DNA of 64,000 nucleotides from contig JACEFZ010011455.1 in the NCBI GenBank assembly GCA_014155875.1, forward strand, positions 1,014,501 through 1,078,500. Reading direction: 5' to 3'. The position numbers and the translations under genes are program-made. How positions within the stretch are numbered: position 1 is the stretch's first letter; every line of letters begins with the position of its first letter. This DNA comes from Cepaea nemoralis. Its lineage: Eukaryota > Mollusca > Gastropoda > Stylommatophora > Helicidae. Under the pieces are notes generated by a model. The model worked only from the letters and a program-made list of their open reading frames with translations. It did no database searches and was not told where the DNA came from. Below are positions 32,590-41,978 of this stretch, piece after piece.

Positions 32590-32720
32590 ATAAACCCCCA
32601 TGTGGCGCAGTGGCTAGAACACCTGCCTGTCTGGTGGTTATGTGTTCGAATCCCGTCAGACTATGGTGGTTTTGTGTTATTGATTTGTCCCCTAGATTAC
32701 TCGGCCTAAAATAGGAACCA
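32590..32720 (+). mobile_element. tRNA-like SINE fragment (S5)
   Basis: CCATGTGGCGCAGTGGCTAG (A-box-like) and TTATGTGTTCGAATCCCGTC (B-box-like) at tRNA spacing, followed by a short body. Single copy in the window apart from a weak match near 20070. Confidence 0.55.
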
Positions 32721-32834
32721 GAAAATGTCATGGGAAGATAAGATGATCGGCGAGATTGTGCGCATATTATCTATCGAGTAGCGATTGGTTTAGAAATATG
32801 AGAATAGCACAATATAGCCAATAGACCGCTCACC

Positions 32835-32915
32835 GTGGACAGTGATCCATTCATTCATTGATCCATTAATTCATTGATCCATTCATTCATTGATCCATTC
32901 ATTCATTGATCCATT
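32835..32915. repeat. (TTCATTGATCCA)n short tandem repeat
   Basis: About six units of a 12-16 bp motif. Confidence 0.85.
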
Positions 32916-33118
32916 AAGTAATGTAAAGGACACTTGTGTACGCCTTAAGCCGCATTTGGTATATAGGCTTAGACTTATATCTGAATAAACCAACCAGCGC
33001 TCGACGGCTCATGTGGTCAATATGGCCGCCTCTACTTCCGGAGACATTACTTGGTATCCATTTACTTAACTACAATGCTATAACATCAATGACAGTTAGA
33101 CATACACAGAGCACTTAC

Positions 33119-33351
33119 GCGGCGCAATACTCCAGGTGACTCAGATAGTTTTCCAGAACAAACCATCCATACTCATCCATGATTTCTCTGTCGAGGTTCT
33201 CTCCAGAGTTCTGGAAGTAGTTCAGAATGCTCAGAATGGTGCAGTTGTTATTCGCAGGCTTCTGGGGAGCGTAGCAGATGTCTTGTAGGGTAATGCTGGT
33301 CCCATTGTACGGGGCCCTGATTTTTGTGATGGCATTCTGCAGGTCCAGAAG
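33119..33351 (-). CDS. NPC1: NPC1 exon, middle luminal domain
   Basis: A 233-nt exon on the minus strand between CTTCTCCTACAG and GTAAGTGC. It starts LLDLQNAITKIRAPYNGTS and continues through TLQDICYAPQKP and NNCTILSILNYFQNSGENLD, ending LSHLEYCA plus two nucleotides of the next codon. Human NPC1 has DLQ.AI, TLQDIC.AP and NCTILSVLNYFQNS in the same order, which makes the identification secure. It enters at phase 0, joining the exon that ends LFDRGFLHQ at 37688. The Cys residues of DIC, NCT and EYC match disulfide-forming cysteines of the luminal domain. Introns of 4.3 kb (upstream) and 7.5 kb (downstream) are filled with repeats. Confidence 0.92.
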
Positions 33352-33702
33352 CTGTAGGAGAAGTGTATGAACGAGAGTTGAAGCTCGTGATTAGATTGAT
33401 TGGGGATAATTTAAATAAGCGGCGCTTACCAAACCCGACACTCCGCATTGTGCCAACGGCTTTGGGCGGAAGAGCGCAATTGGGAGGGTACAAGCCTTAT
33501 CCTGGTGCGAGGAAATGCAACCTAAAGACAACATGTCATGGCAGGGCAGACCAGGTCCTAAGCCTTGGTTGGCAGCTGGTCTAGATTCGAAGCTCCGACA
33601 GGCGGACAGTTAGAGCATTGCCTTGCTGATCCAACAGCTTCTGCAGCTTGTCTTGTTTCAGATGTATTGGTGTTACCATTATTCTGGAGTGAGCTAGGCA
33701 GG

Positions 33703-33704
<2 letters not shown>

Positions 33705-33788
<84 letters not shown>
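33705..33788. repeat. (GA)n microsatellite
   Basis: About 40 GA units, purine on the plus strand, hence (CT)n in the NPC1 sense, about 355 nt upstream of the 33351 acceptor. Confidence 0.97.
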
Positions 33789-33790
<2 letters not shown>

Positions 33791-33814
33791 ATGCTGCATG
33801 GGTAACACATGGTC

Positions 33815-33945
33815 TCTATAATTTAGCCCAGGCTTTGTGCTATGAAGAGGTATAATTCCATCCCTGGTCTTAACCTGTCTCGGAATCAAAGCGAGAGGTA
33901 GCAAGCAGTTATGGGTTATAAGTCCTTGTCAATTGGCGTAGACAT
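33815..33945 (-). repeat. Dispersed repeat matching 39460-39555
   Basis: The reverse complement (CCCCATGTCTACGCCAATTG, ACAAGGACTTATAACCCATA, CTTTGATTCCGAGAC) aligns closely with the right end of the insertion at 39000-39555. It is probably the 3' end of an uncharacterised interspersed element. Confidence 0.7.
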
Positions 33946-34194
33946 GGGGGACAGTGTTGCCATCTCCCCTTGATGAAAAAGCACCAAAATCGACCCCAAA
34001 ATTCACCAAACATTTTTGGAAAGCACCAAAACAAAGCACCAACTGTTTTTATTACAAATGTAACAAGGTAGCACATTATAATTTATTACTATTACTTCAT
34101 ATTACAATGAAGTTTATTCCAAATCCGCCAAATCCTAATCAGAACTACTCTCGAGCCACACAAAAAAAACACTAAATTGCAATAATATGTTTTG

Positions 34195-34420
34195 GGAAAG
34201 CACTAAAACAAGCACTACATAAATAAACACACGTAGTATTATTTCTCGCTCACAGAAGGAGAAGAAGGAAGTAGAGACTAGAAGACCCACTAGACAACAC
34301 ACAATTTGAAAGCTATAATAGTTACCGACCGGGATCGAACCTGTCACCTCCAAATGACGACGGCTCCTCGCTGCAGGAACAAATGTACTTCGACGCACGA
34401 CCAACTAGACACTCAAAAAA
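34195..34420 (-). mobile_element. S1 SINE copy
   Basis: The minus strand has TCTAGTTGGTCGTGCGTCGA, GTCATTTGGAGGTGACAGG and the B box GGTTCGATCCCGGTCGGTAA, then TTGTCTAGTGGGTCTTC and TACTTCCTTCTTCTCCTTCT. Related copies at 54870 and 59495. Inserted in the hAT remnant. Confidence 0.78.
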
Positions 34421-34451
34421 AAAAGTGCCTTAGTGGCCTCAACGGTAACAA

Positions 34452-34473
34452 CCCCCCCCCCCCCCCCCCCCCC
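34452..34473. repeat. C22 homopolymer
   Basis: Uninterrupted C tract; length in the assembly is probably unreliable. Confidence 0.9.
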
Positions 34474-34588
34474 ATTGATTTCTAAAACAAGCCCTGGCGG
34501 TATGCATTCAAAATGTTATAAAGTAGCACATTATAATTTATTATTTATCACTGAATATTAGAATGAAGTTTATTCCAGATCTGCCAAA

Positions 34589-35938
34589 TCCCAGTCAGAC
34601 AACTCCTCTTCAGTTTCTGTAGCTATTTCCTGCTGTGTTTGCTCCTGCGATGATGATGATGATTGAAAGAAATGTGTATATGCCTCCTGTGATCCAATTT
34701 TTCGTAGAATATCCTTTTAATTAAAATTTAGTTGCATGTCCTTCACAGGATGTAGCAGTAAACCCCAGCATTTTGGCTGTTCGTGATTCCTGAGCAAGTT
34801 TTTTTTTTAACGTTCAGTAGTTTGCCATTGTTTTCTGAACGACCGGCTCCTATACCTATTTCGAAAAAAAAACCAGCACCGCTAAGTTTCGAACACCGGG
34901 TACACGGGATTAAAAATCGTGTTCGCAAGCTCTTAGCCACGGTGGTAGTTGTTAATCATGACATCATTTGGCATATCGTTTCATTCCATATCTAATAGTC
35001 AAAACAGCTGTCAAACTCTTTATGCTCAGTCTATTCCGCAATTTTGATTTTATAATTCCCATCTGACTGAAAATACGCTCCACGTCCGCATTAGAATGAG
35101 GTAAAATGAGCACAGTTAAAGCTAAATCTGTAAGACCTTGGAAAGGATTATTACCGGTGGCATCCCTGTATGAGGCTATTTCTCACCCCAGTCCAAGTAT
35201 GTCAGAGGTCTGTGTCCACTGCATATGATGAAGTTTTCTCCACTGGAAATCGATGCAGGTGAGAGTAGCTGCATCTTCTACAAACAATTTAGCAAGATCC
35301 AATATACAGGGCTTCATTGGCTGTAGACATTCACTTCCACTAAGACATGGCATGGGCTGCAACACTCGAACGTTATCGGGCAAACGTAAACGCAGCTGTG
35401 TCAATAGCTCTATTAAAAACTGGATGCACCTTCCACGAATTTCATTCTCATCGGGAAACATATAGCCTGCTATTTCTTTCTCAAACTCATAACCCAGGTT
35501 GGGATTACAATCTAAATAATCTTGAATAGCATCACTTTCTGTTATTTTTTTCCCCCAGGAACAGCAATCTTTGAACTGTTAGAATCAGTGATTTGGACAA
35601 GATCGCTGAGTAGTTTTGCTGGATCCTGTATATCTGCTTCGAATGTCTTATTCACACTTTGAACTTCTCCGAGAATATGCTTGAGAAATATGAGATACAC
35701 ATAGTTTTTCATGTCGCTAAACATAGAATGTAGAAGTTCTGCTGTATAACAGCGCTCGTTGAGTCTTGCTATATCAAAATGAGTTCTGAGCTCAACCCAC
35801 TGATGCAATATTCGGACAATGGCAGATTGAATGGATATCCATCGTGTCTGGCGTAATTGAACAACCTTCAGCGGATGTTGTCCATCATTTAATAAAGCAA
35901 AAAGCTCCCTGTACTTTGCTTGACGAAGACTTGAGTGA
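34589..35938 (-). pseudogene. hAT transposase, C-terminal half, broken
   Basis: Minus-strand reading: VVQLRQTRWISIQSAIVRIL then HQWVELRTHFDIARLNERC (the region before the last catalytic Glu in hAT proteins), YVYLIFLKHILGEVQSVNKT, and PDENEIRGRCIQFLIEL. Next comes the C-terminal hAT dimerisation motif LALTVLILPHSNADVERIFS then QMGIIKSKLRNRL (about 35010-35110). The protein ended in an acidic tail, EEELSDWDLADLE, with its stop at 34587-34589. Damage: a one-base slip in an A7 run near 35550, a TGA before EIASYRDA at about 35187, and an S3 SINE inserted before the tail. Not functional. Confidence 0.8.
34685..34940 (-). mobile_element. S3 SINE copy
   Basis: In reverse: TAGCCACGG-type tRNA head, body with ATAGGAGCCGGTCGTTCAGA and AACAATGGCAAACTACTGAA, and the end ACAGCCAAAATGCTGGGGTT. 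It interrupts the hAT ORF between AVLTIRYGMKRYAK and DILRKIGSQEAY. Confidence 0.75.
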
Positions 35939-35944
35939 GAAAAC

Positions 35945-37090
35945 GTTCAGTAACATCTATACTTTCAGTCACATCTATACGGTAAGTACCATCTAAACGT
36001 TCAGTATTCTAAACGTTCAGTAGTAACTATACGTTCAGTAGTAACTATACGTTCAGTAGCAACTATATGTTCAGTAGCATCTAAACTTTCAGTAGTCTAA
36101 ACGTTCAGTAGAAACTATACGTTCAGTAGTAACTATACGTTCAGTAGCATCTATATGTTCAGTGGCAATTATACTTTCATTAGTCTAAACGTTCAGTAGA
36201 AACTATACGTTCAGTAGTAACTATACGTTCAGTAGCATCTATATGTTCAGTGGCAATTATACGTTCACTAGCAACTATACGTTTAGTAGCATCTATACGT
36301 TCAGTATTCTAAACGTTCAGTAGTAACTATACGTTCAGTAGCAACTATATGTTCAGTAGCATCTAAACTTTCAGTAGTCTAAACGTTCAGTAGAAACTAT
36401 ACTTTCAGTAGTAACTATACGTTCAGTAGCATCTATATGTTCAGTGGCAATTATACGTTCACTAGCAACTACACGTTTAGTAGCATCTATACGTTCAGTA
36501 GCATCTAAACGTTCAGTAGTCTAAACGTTCAGTAGTCTAAACGTTCAGTAGTAACTATACGTGCAGTAGTAACTATACGTTCAGGAACAGCTATACGTTC
36601 AGTGGCAATTAAACGATCAGGAGCAACTATACATCCAGTATCATCTAAACATTCAGTAGTCTAAACGTTCAGTAGTAACTATCCGTTCAGTAACATCTAT
36701 AAGTTCTGTAGTCTAAACGTTCAGTGGTAACTATACGTTCAGTAGTAACTCTACGTTTAGTAGTATCTAAACGTTCAGTAGCAGCTATACGTTCAGTGGC
36801 AATTATATGTTCAGTAGCATCTAAACGTTCATTAGCATATATACGTTCAATGGCAACTATACGTACAGTAGCAACTATAAGTTCACTAGGAACTATACTT
36901 TCAGTGACAACTATACGTACAGTAGCAATTCTACGTTCAGTAGCATCTATACATTCAGTAGCAATTATGCGTTCAGTAGCATCTATATGTTAAGTGGCAA
37001 CTATATGTTCACTAGGAAGTATACGTTCAGTGGCAACTATACGTTCAGTGGCAAGTATACGTCCAGTAGCATCTATACGCATCTATATAT
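35945..37090. repeat. 18-bp-unit minisatellite (ACGTTCAGTAGCAACTAT)
   Basis: About 60 units of CTATACGTTCAGTAGCAA with variants (GTAGCATCTATATGTTCA, AGTAGTCTAAACGTTCA). Larger blocks, such as the run around 36060-36240, recur at 36350-36480, showing higher-order duplication. Confidence 0.92.
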
Positions 37091-37204
37091 ATTGAGAGAG
37101 ACGCATCACTTATGGGCACAGGGGGCGTGGCTACTGGTAACCAAAAGTATAGTGAGCTACATTACCATATGGCGAAGGTAGCCTCTTGCAGAATGGAAAA
37201 ACAT

Positions 37205-37681
37205 ATTGACCATTAAACAGATCTCAACTGCAACGAGAAAATGCATGTTGAAGTGCTACATAGAACCTGCACTTTTGTACGGATGTGAGACGTGGACAAT
37301 GAGCGGTCAAGCTGAAAAACACTTAATGGCAGTGGAGATGTGAGGAACATGCAAAGAATACCATAGACGGACAAAAACCAGTGACCGCGTCCTACAAGAA
37401 ACAAATGAAAACCGTAAATGGTTAGAGAAATCAGACATGGTCAACGCTTTCTGGCCACGTTATGAGAAGAAATAAATTAAAGAACTTCGTGACAACTGGC
37501 AAGATTGAGGGGGGGGGGGGGGGGGGGGGGGCAAGGGAAAGGCATTGAAGTAAATATCTGAATGGCTTGGCCACGTGGCAAGGTCGACACCAAAAGAAAC
37601 CAGAGATCTGGTGATCGTGCGAGATGGCGAATCATGATAGCCCATGACGATTATCGGCACGGCACATGATGATTATGATGA
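37205..37681 (+). mobile_element. LINE-C 3' end, abutting an NPC1 splice donor
   Basis: Plus-strand LINE-C copy: AACGAGAAAATGCATGTTGA, GGATGTGAGACGTGGACAAT, AGACATGGTCAACGCTTTC, and AACTGGCAAGATTGA followed by a G23 tract (37509-37531), then GGCTTGGCCACGTGGCAAG. The tail GCACATGATGATTATGATGA ends at about 37681, next to the donor GTAATG (37682-37687 in reverse) of the NPC1 exon. No intact frame. Confidence 0.83.
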
Positions 37682-37687
37682 CATTAC

Positions 37688-37799
37688 CTGATGCAGAAAG
37701 CCCCGGTCAAACAGGCTTGTGTAGTTGTTTCGCAGCCAGGAGACCACGGTTGTGTTGCCGGGCTGTGAGATGATGAGTTGCTCCTCGCGGTAAGTGGGG
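37688..37799 (-). CDS. NPC1: NPC1 exon, start of middle luminal domain
   Basis: A 112-nt minus-strand exon between CTCATCAACTTCAG and GTAATG. After one nucleotide completing a split codon it reads PTYREEQLIISQPGNTTVV and ends NNYTSLFDRGFLHQ at phase 0. Human NPC1 has FFRTEQLII early in the middle luminal domain and ILHQVLDLQ at the junction with the next exon, matching here. NTT and NYT are potential N-glycosylation sites, in keeping with a lysosomal luminal domain. Exons for the signal peptide, N-terminal sterol-binding domain and TM1-TM2 should lie at higher coordinates but none is recognised up to 64000. Confidence 0.85.
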
Positions 37800-37974
37800 C
37801 TGAAGTTGATGAGAGCAGAGAACACAGCATGTACTACAGAAACTGTCGGGAAGGCTTCTCTGGCATTAGCTCAGTAAGTCTTACATGGGGGAAGCTGTAT
37901 ATGTTTGCTGTATGAGTAAGAAATGTGTACAACAGAGACAATGTGGTAAAAACACTAAATAAACGTGTGAGAGA

Positions 37975-38111
37975 GTCTGAGAGCGACAGAGAGAAAGAAA
38001 TACATAGAGAGAAAAGAGAGAGGTAGAGTGATGTACAGACACAGAGATAGATAGACACAGAGAGAGGAGAGGGACAGGTTGACATTTACAGAGAGATACA
38101 CAGAGAGACAC

Positions 38112-38158
<47 letters not shown>

Positions 38159-38160
38159 GA
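37975..38160. repeat. GA/GACA microsatellite
   Basis: Purine-rich simple sequence (GAGA, then (GACA)n at 38117-38158). CT/TGTC-rich in the NPC1 sense, 175-360 nt upstream of the 37799 acceptor. Confidence 0.92.
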
Positions 38161-38254
38161 TAGCGTGACTGAGTAAATGAAAGGTAGTATCTGCGGCAAC
38201 ACAGGTTTATATAGGCAGTTTTCTTGTTCCTCTTGGTATTTCCTCTCTCGGTGG

Positions 38255-38312
38255 GACTATATCTGCTTCTTCTTCTTCTTCGTCTTCGTCGACGACGACG
38301 TCGACGACGCCA
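38255..38312. repeat. (CTT)n/(GAC)n short repeats
   Basis: CTTCTTCTTCTT at about 38265 grading into GACGACGACGTCGACGACG. Confidence 0.85.
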
Positions 38313-38434
38313 ACGGGCGAGCCCAGAGCAGTCACTAGCATGAGGCGGGACAAAACACTGTCTACTATGCTCTCCAAGGGCGCTTCCAGACATGCAGAGT
38401 TGACACTTGATGCTCTGTTGCTGTGCTCGCCCGA

Positions 38435-38600
38435 GGAATCACAGTACCCTGCTGAGCCTCACGCCCTCTGAACCGCTCTATTGAACCTCTCTATCGTTAC
38501 AGGCCGCGCCGTTAGAGACCAGAAGAACGTAATCCATGAATGTTTGAGCTCCGAAGACCTCCATGCAATGAGCGAGTCGATCCATCTTATAGCTCTGGTG
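38435..38600 (+). mobile_element. S4 SINE copy
   Basis: Aligns with 55385-55560: GAGCCTCACGCCC, ATCGTTACAGGCCGCGCCGT, GACCTCCATGCAATGAGCGA, then GTCGATCCATCTTATAG. The GAGCGAGTCGATCC position corresponds to a B-box GGTTCGATCCC in the other copy. Confidence 0.65.
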
Positions 38601-38603
38601 GAA

Positions 38604-38998
38604 TTTATAGATCCTACAGCGCTTATAGATTGTATAGCTCTATAGCTCTTATAGTTCTTATACTTGTATTATAGATCTTATAGTTCTTATACTTGTATTA
38701 TAGATCTTATAGATATTATAACTCAAATAGATATAATAGATCTCTTACATCAATAAGTCTTACAGTTCTAATAGTCTTATAGTTCTTACAGATCTTATAT
38801 CTTTTATAGGTCTTATAGATCTTATAAATCTTATAACTTTTATAGTTCTTATAGATCTTATAGATCTTAGAGATAATATAACTCAAATAGATCTAATAGA
38901 TCTCTTACATCTATAAATTGTATTGCTCTAATAGATCTTATAGCTCTTATAAAGCTCATAGCTCTTATAGATCTTAAAGTTCTTATAGATCTTCCTTG
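38604..38998. repeat. TATAGATCT-type degenerate tandem repeat (part 1)
   Basis: Irregular 9-27 bp units of CTTATAGATCTTATAGCTCT. Continues at 39556-39696 and 40540-40570; two insertions interrupt it. Confidence 0.85.
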
Positions 38999-39555
38999 GC
39001 ACCTTGCCGTCTTGAGAGACGATAGTTTGTTGCATTGTGATTCAAAAAGGCATAATAACTACGACCCAAGACTGATGAGGCCAATTCGCGCTGTAAATGT
39101 TCATCCACAGTGGATGCATGTGAACACACGGTAATTTTCACCATCATGCACCGTCTTACGTCTCGCACGCTAGGTGTGTGACTTATCTGCAATCATTTTC
39201 TCCTTTTGTCTTTATTCCATTTCTGATATGCGCCCTCCATGCAAAACGTTCAGCGACGACTTGCTCCCAGTGATTTTTCTTTTTTGTAGTACCTGGTGCA
39301 TTGTTTTACAGCCTGCGATTCAGATTTTGTCCTGGCCCCAAGCACCCATTGAAGCAGGCAGGCTGTGGCGGATCAGCACACAATTGGCCAGGGGCTGCCC
39401 AGCTTGGGCGGTAAATGATCAGTGACACCTGTAGGAGTCTCCCACTGTCAGAGGCAATCCGTGGCGCCCCATGTCTACGACAATTGACAAGGAGTTATAA
39501 CCCGTAACTGCTACCTCTGGCTTTGATTCCGAGACCGGCTGAGACCAGGTCTTAT
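38999..39555. mobile_element. Uncharacterised interspersed element in the TATAGATCT array
   Basis: A 557-bp non-satellite block with sharp edges. Its right 95 bp recurs inverted at 33815-33945. The minus strand has a 60-codon frame reading SVRDVRRCMMVKITVCSHAS then TVDEHLQRELASSVLGRSYY; I recognise no family. No clear target duplication. Confidence 0.5.
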
Positions 39556-39696
39556 AGCACTTATATATCTATAGAACTTATATATCTAAAGCACTTAAAG
39601 ATCTTATAGCTCTTATAGATCTTATAGCTCGTAGAGTTCTTATGGATTTTATATGTCTTATGGATCTTATAGATCGTATACCTCTTACCGCTGTTA
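39556..39696. repeat. TATAGATCT-type tandem repeat (part 2)
   Basis: Continuation of the array up to the TA target of the Tigger-like element. Confidence 0.85.
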
Positions 39697-40539
39697 CAGG
39701 AAGGCCCCGGTCAACGTCGGGGTTAAGTTCTTGGAAAGCGCGACTTTAAGTGAAACGACGTATAGCGAAACACTATTTCCCATAGAATTAAATGAGATAC
39801 AGTGTATTATGTAATGTTTGTTTTGATGGTTGTTGATATTTATTGGCTTAATAGAGGTGGGTTGAAGGGGGAGTAGTAGAGTTATTGGGACGTACAGACA
39901 TTAAAACCATGACTCACTCCAAAACCATAATCAGCACTATTAGTACTGCTCTCACCCGCTTTCTTGGCTAGATCTTTATAGATAGACTTTGCATTCTCTA
40001 GGATAACCATCTTGCTCACAGGCATAATCCGTTGGTTCTGGCCTTCAATCCAGACTGCCAATAGTGCTTCCATGTTCTCCATAAGAGTATTCTGGTACAA
40101 ATGATCTTGGAAGCACTCAAAGGGACTACGTCTTTAGCACCCTCTTTGATTTTGTCAGCACCTGCACGAATTGTCCTTACCATGGTTGGAGGTAAACCAT
40201 GGACTTTACCGATATCAACAGCCCGATCTCCAGCCTTAAAACGACGTAACACATCTATCTTCACCTCAAGAGTAACACTTTTCCTAGTTCTCTTACAACC
40301 AGACACATTATCAGCACTTACTGTGCGCTTTGAACTAATAATTATGGGTAATGGCACGATACAATCCTGGAAATACGCACTGCACAAAATGTCAAATAGC
40401 GACGTTAACGCAGCATAGCAACACAGGTGTCGACGTTATTGCGGAATGTAGCGACGTAAAGTGAAGATACGTCCCATTGTGACAACGACGTTAAAGCGAA
40501 ACGACGTAAACCGAAGAGACGTATACCGGGGCCTTCCTG
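39697..40539 (-). mobile_element. Tigger/pogo-like DNA transposon, internally deleted
   Basis: Perfect 15-bp terminal inverted repeats, CAGGAAGGCCCCGGT and its complement, flanked by TA on both sides (39695-39696 and 40540-40541), as expected of Tc1/mariner-pogo elements. Subterminal sequence has GACTTTAAGTGAAACGACGT on the left and GACGTTAAAGCGAAACGACG in reverse on the right. At 843 bp it is far shorter than an autonomous element. Confidence 0.9.
39882..40387 (-). pseudogene. Tigger-like transposase N-terminal DNA-binding region only
   Basis: The first frame (40387-40016) reads KRTRKSVTLEVKIDVLRRFK then AGDRAVDIGKVHGLPPTMVR, a psq/CENPB-N type helix-turn-helix. A second frame (40100-39882) holds the CENPB-type HTH: ENMEALLAVWIEGQNQRIM then PVSKMVILENAKSIYKDLAK. 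A frameshift near 40090 separates them. The catalytic DDE domain is gone. Such a product could bind element ends but not cut. Confidence 0.75.
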
Positions 40540-40599
40540 TATAGTCTGTTAGCTCTCGTAAGGACATCCGTCAATAACTGTTTTTAGTAGGAGCCACAC

Positions 40600-40816
40600 T
40601 GGGGACACTTAATTACTCTGGCATCAATCTGATGATACTTAATTACGCTATAATAAATCTGATGACGCTTAATTGCGCTAGCATAAATCTGATGACACTT
40701 AATTACGATAACATACGTCTGGTGACAATTATGCTAACATAAATCTGATGACAATTACGCTAGCATAAATCCGGTGACACTTAATTACTCTGGCATAAAT
40801 CTGATGACACTTAATT
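40600..40816. repeat. 26-bp minisatellite (left part)
   Basis: Units of ACATAAATCTGATGACAATT plus ATGCTA and a longer variant with ACACTTAATTACGCTAGC. Resumes after LINE-C. Confidence 0.88.
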
Positions 40817-41970
40817 CCATCCATCATGTGCCATGCCGGTAAGCGTGGGCGGTCATGTTTTGCCATCTCACTCGATCACCAGAGTCGTGGATCAGCTCAG
40901 TGTTCCTGTCTCGACCATGCCATGTGGCCAAGCCATCCAGGTATTTGCTTCTAGGTCTTCCCTTGGTCTCTTCCCTTCGATCGTGCCAGTTGTCACCAAG
41001 TTCTCCAATTCATTTCTTCTCATAACATGCCCAAAAAATTTTGACTGTCTACGTCTAATGACTCTACTCAGTTTACGATCTTCATTTGTTTCTTGAAGGA
41101 CTTGTTCGTTGCTTTTTCTATCTGTCCATGGTATTCTTTGCATTTTCCTCAGAAACCACATTTCCACAGCCATCAGATGTTTTTCAGCTTGACTGCTTAT
41201 TGTCCACAGCTTCACATCCATACAAAAGTATAGGTTCTATGTAGCATCTCAACACTCTTTTTCTCGTTTCAATTGATATCTTTTTGTTGGTCAGTATGTT
41301 TTTCATCTTGCTAAAGGCTACCTTCGCAATGGCAATTCTTGTTCTAATCTCTTCAAGGCATCTCCCATCAGATGTTATGACTGTGCCGAGATAACAGTAT
41401 CGATTCACTTGTTTAAGAATATGTCCATCTACTCGTATATCACATTGTGGTATTTCCTTCTTCCTAGTGATGGCCATAATCTGTGCCTTTTTACAATTTA
41501 ATTCTAACCCTAGTTGTTCACTGTGTGCAACAACCGCATCTACTAAATTTTGCAGGTCTTGTTCATTGTCTGCAATCAAGACTGTATCATCTGCATATCT
41601 AATGTTATTGATGTATCGTCCCCCAATGTTGATTCCTTCCATATCTTCTATATTTCTAAATATATATTCACTGTACAGGGAAAAAAGATCTGGAGACATT
41701 ACACATCCCTGTCTCACACCTCTTTTAATAGGCTGATATTGACCTACATCGTTATCAATTCTTATGGCAGCTTGTTGTTTCCAATATATGTTTTTTACAA
41801 GTCGAAGGTCCTTTCCATCAATTTGTAGATCTTCAAGCATCCTTATCATGTCAACATGTCTCACTTTATCGAAAGCCTTTGTGTAGTCAATAAAGCAAAG
41901 ATATAGATCCTTGTTTACTTCTATAGAACGCTCAATTACTGTTCTCAGTATATACACAGCATATTTATAC
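40817..41970 (-). mobile_element. LINE-C, longest copy
   Basis: 5'-truncated insertion in the 26-bp array. The minus strand ends GGCATGGCACATGATGGATG. The flanking satellite phrase GCATAAATCTGATGACACTT is present on both sides, so a target duplication of up to 24 bp cannot be separated from the tandem repeat. Coding content is given in the next entry. Confidence 0.88.
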
Positions 41971-41978
41971 GCTAGCAT
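40892..41978 (-). pseudogene. LINE-C reverse transcriptase (frameshifted)
   Basis: The upstream frame (41978-41184) has LCFIDYTKAFDKVRHVDMIR, RGVRQGCVMSPDLFSLYSEY, the catalytic RYADDTVLIADNEQ and LNCKKAQIMAITRKK. YCYLGTVITSDGRCLEEI and PILLYGCEAVDNK follow. The second frame (41221-40892) continues ISSQAEKHLMAVEMWFLRKM, QRIPWTDRKSNEQVLQE and GHVMRRNELENLVTTGTIEG. One frameshift near 41200. It lacks the endonuclease through 5' truncation. Confidence 0.87.

Larger units (their letters stand above)
33952..35940 (-). mobile_element. hAT-type DNA transposon remnant
   Basis: The left end starts CAGTGTTGCCATC, a hAT-like terminal inverted repeat (the minus-strand 3' end). The body encodes a broken hAT transposase (34589-35938). 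Two SINEs are nested inside (S1 at 34195-34420, S3 at 34685-34940). The 5' part is missing: the 18-bp-unit minisatellite starts at 35945. A second partial copy of the transposase tail and 3' UTR (34050-34180 versus 34500-34605) indicates an internal duplication or a merged second copy. Confidence 0.75.
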
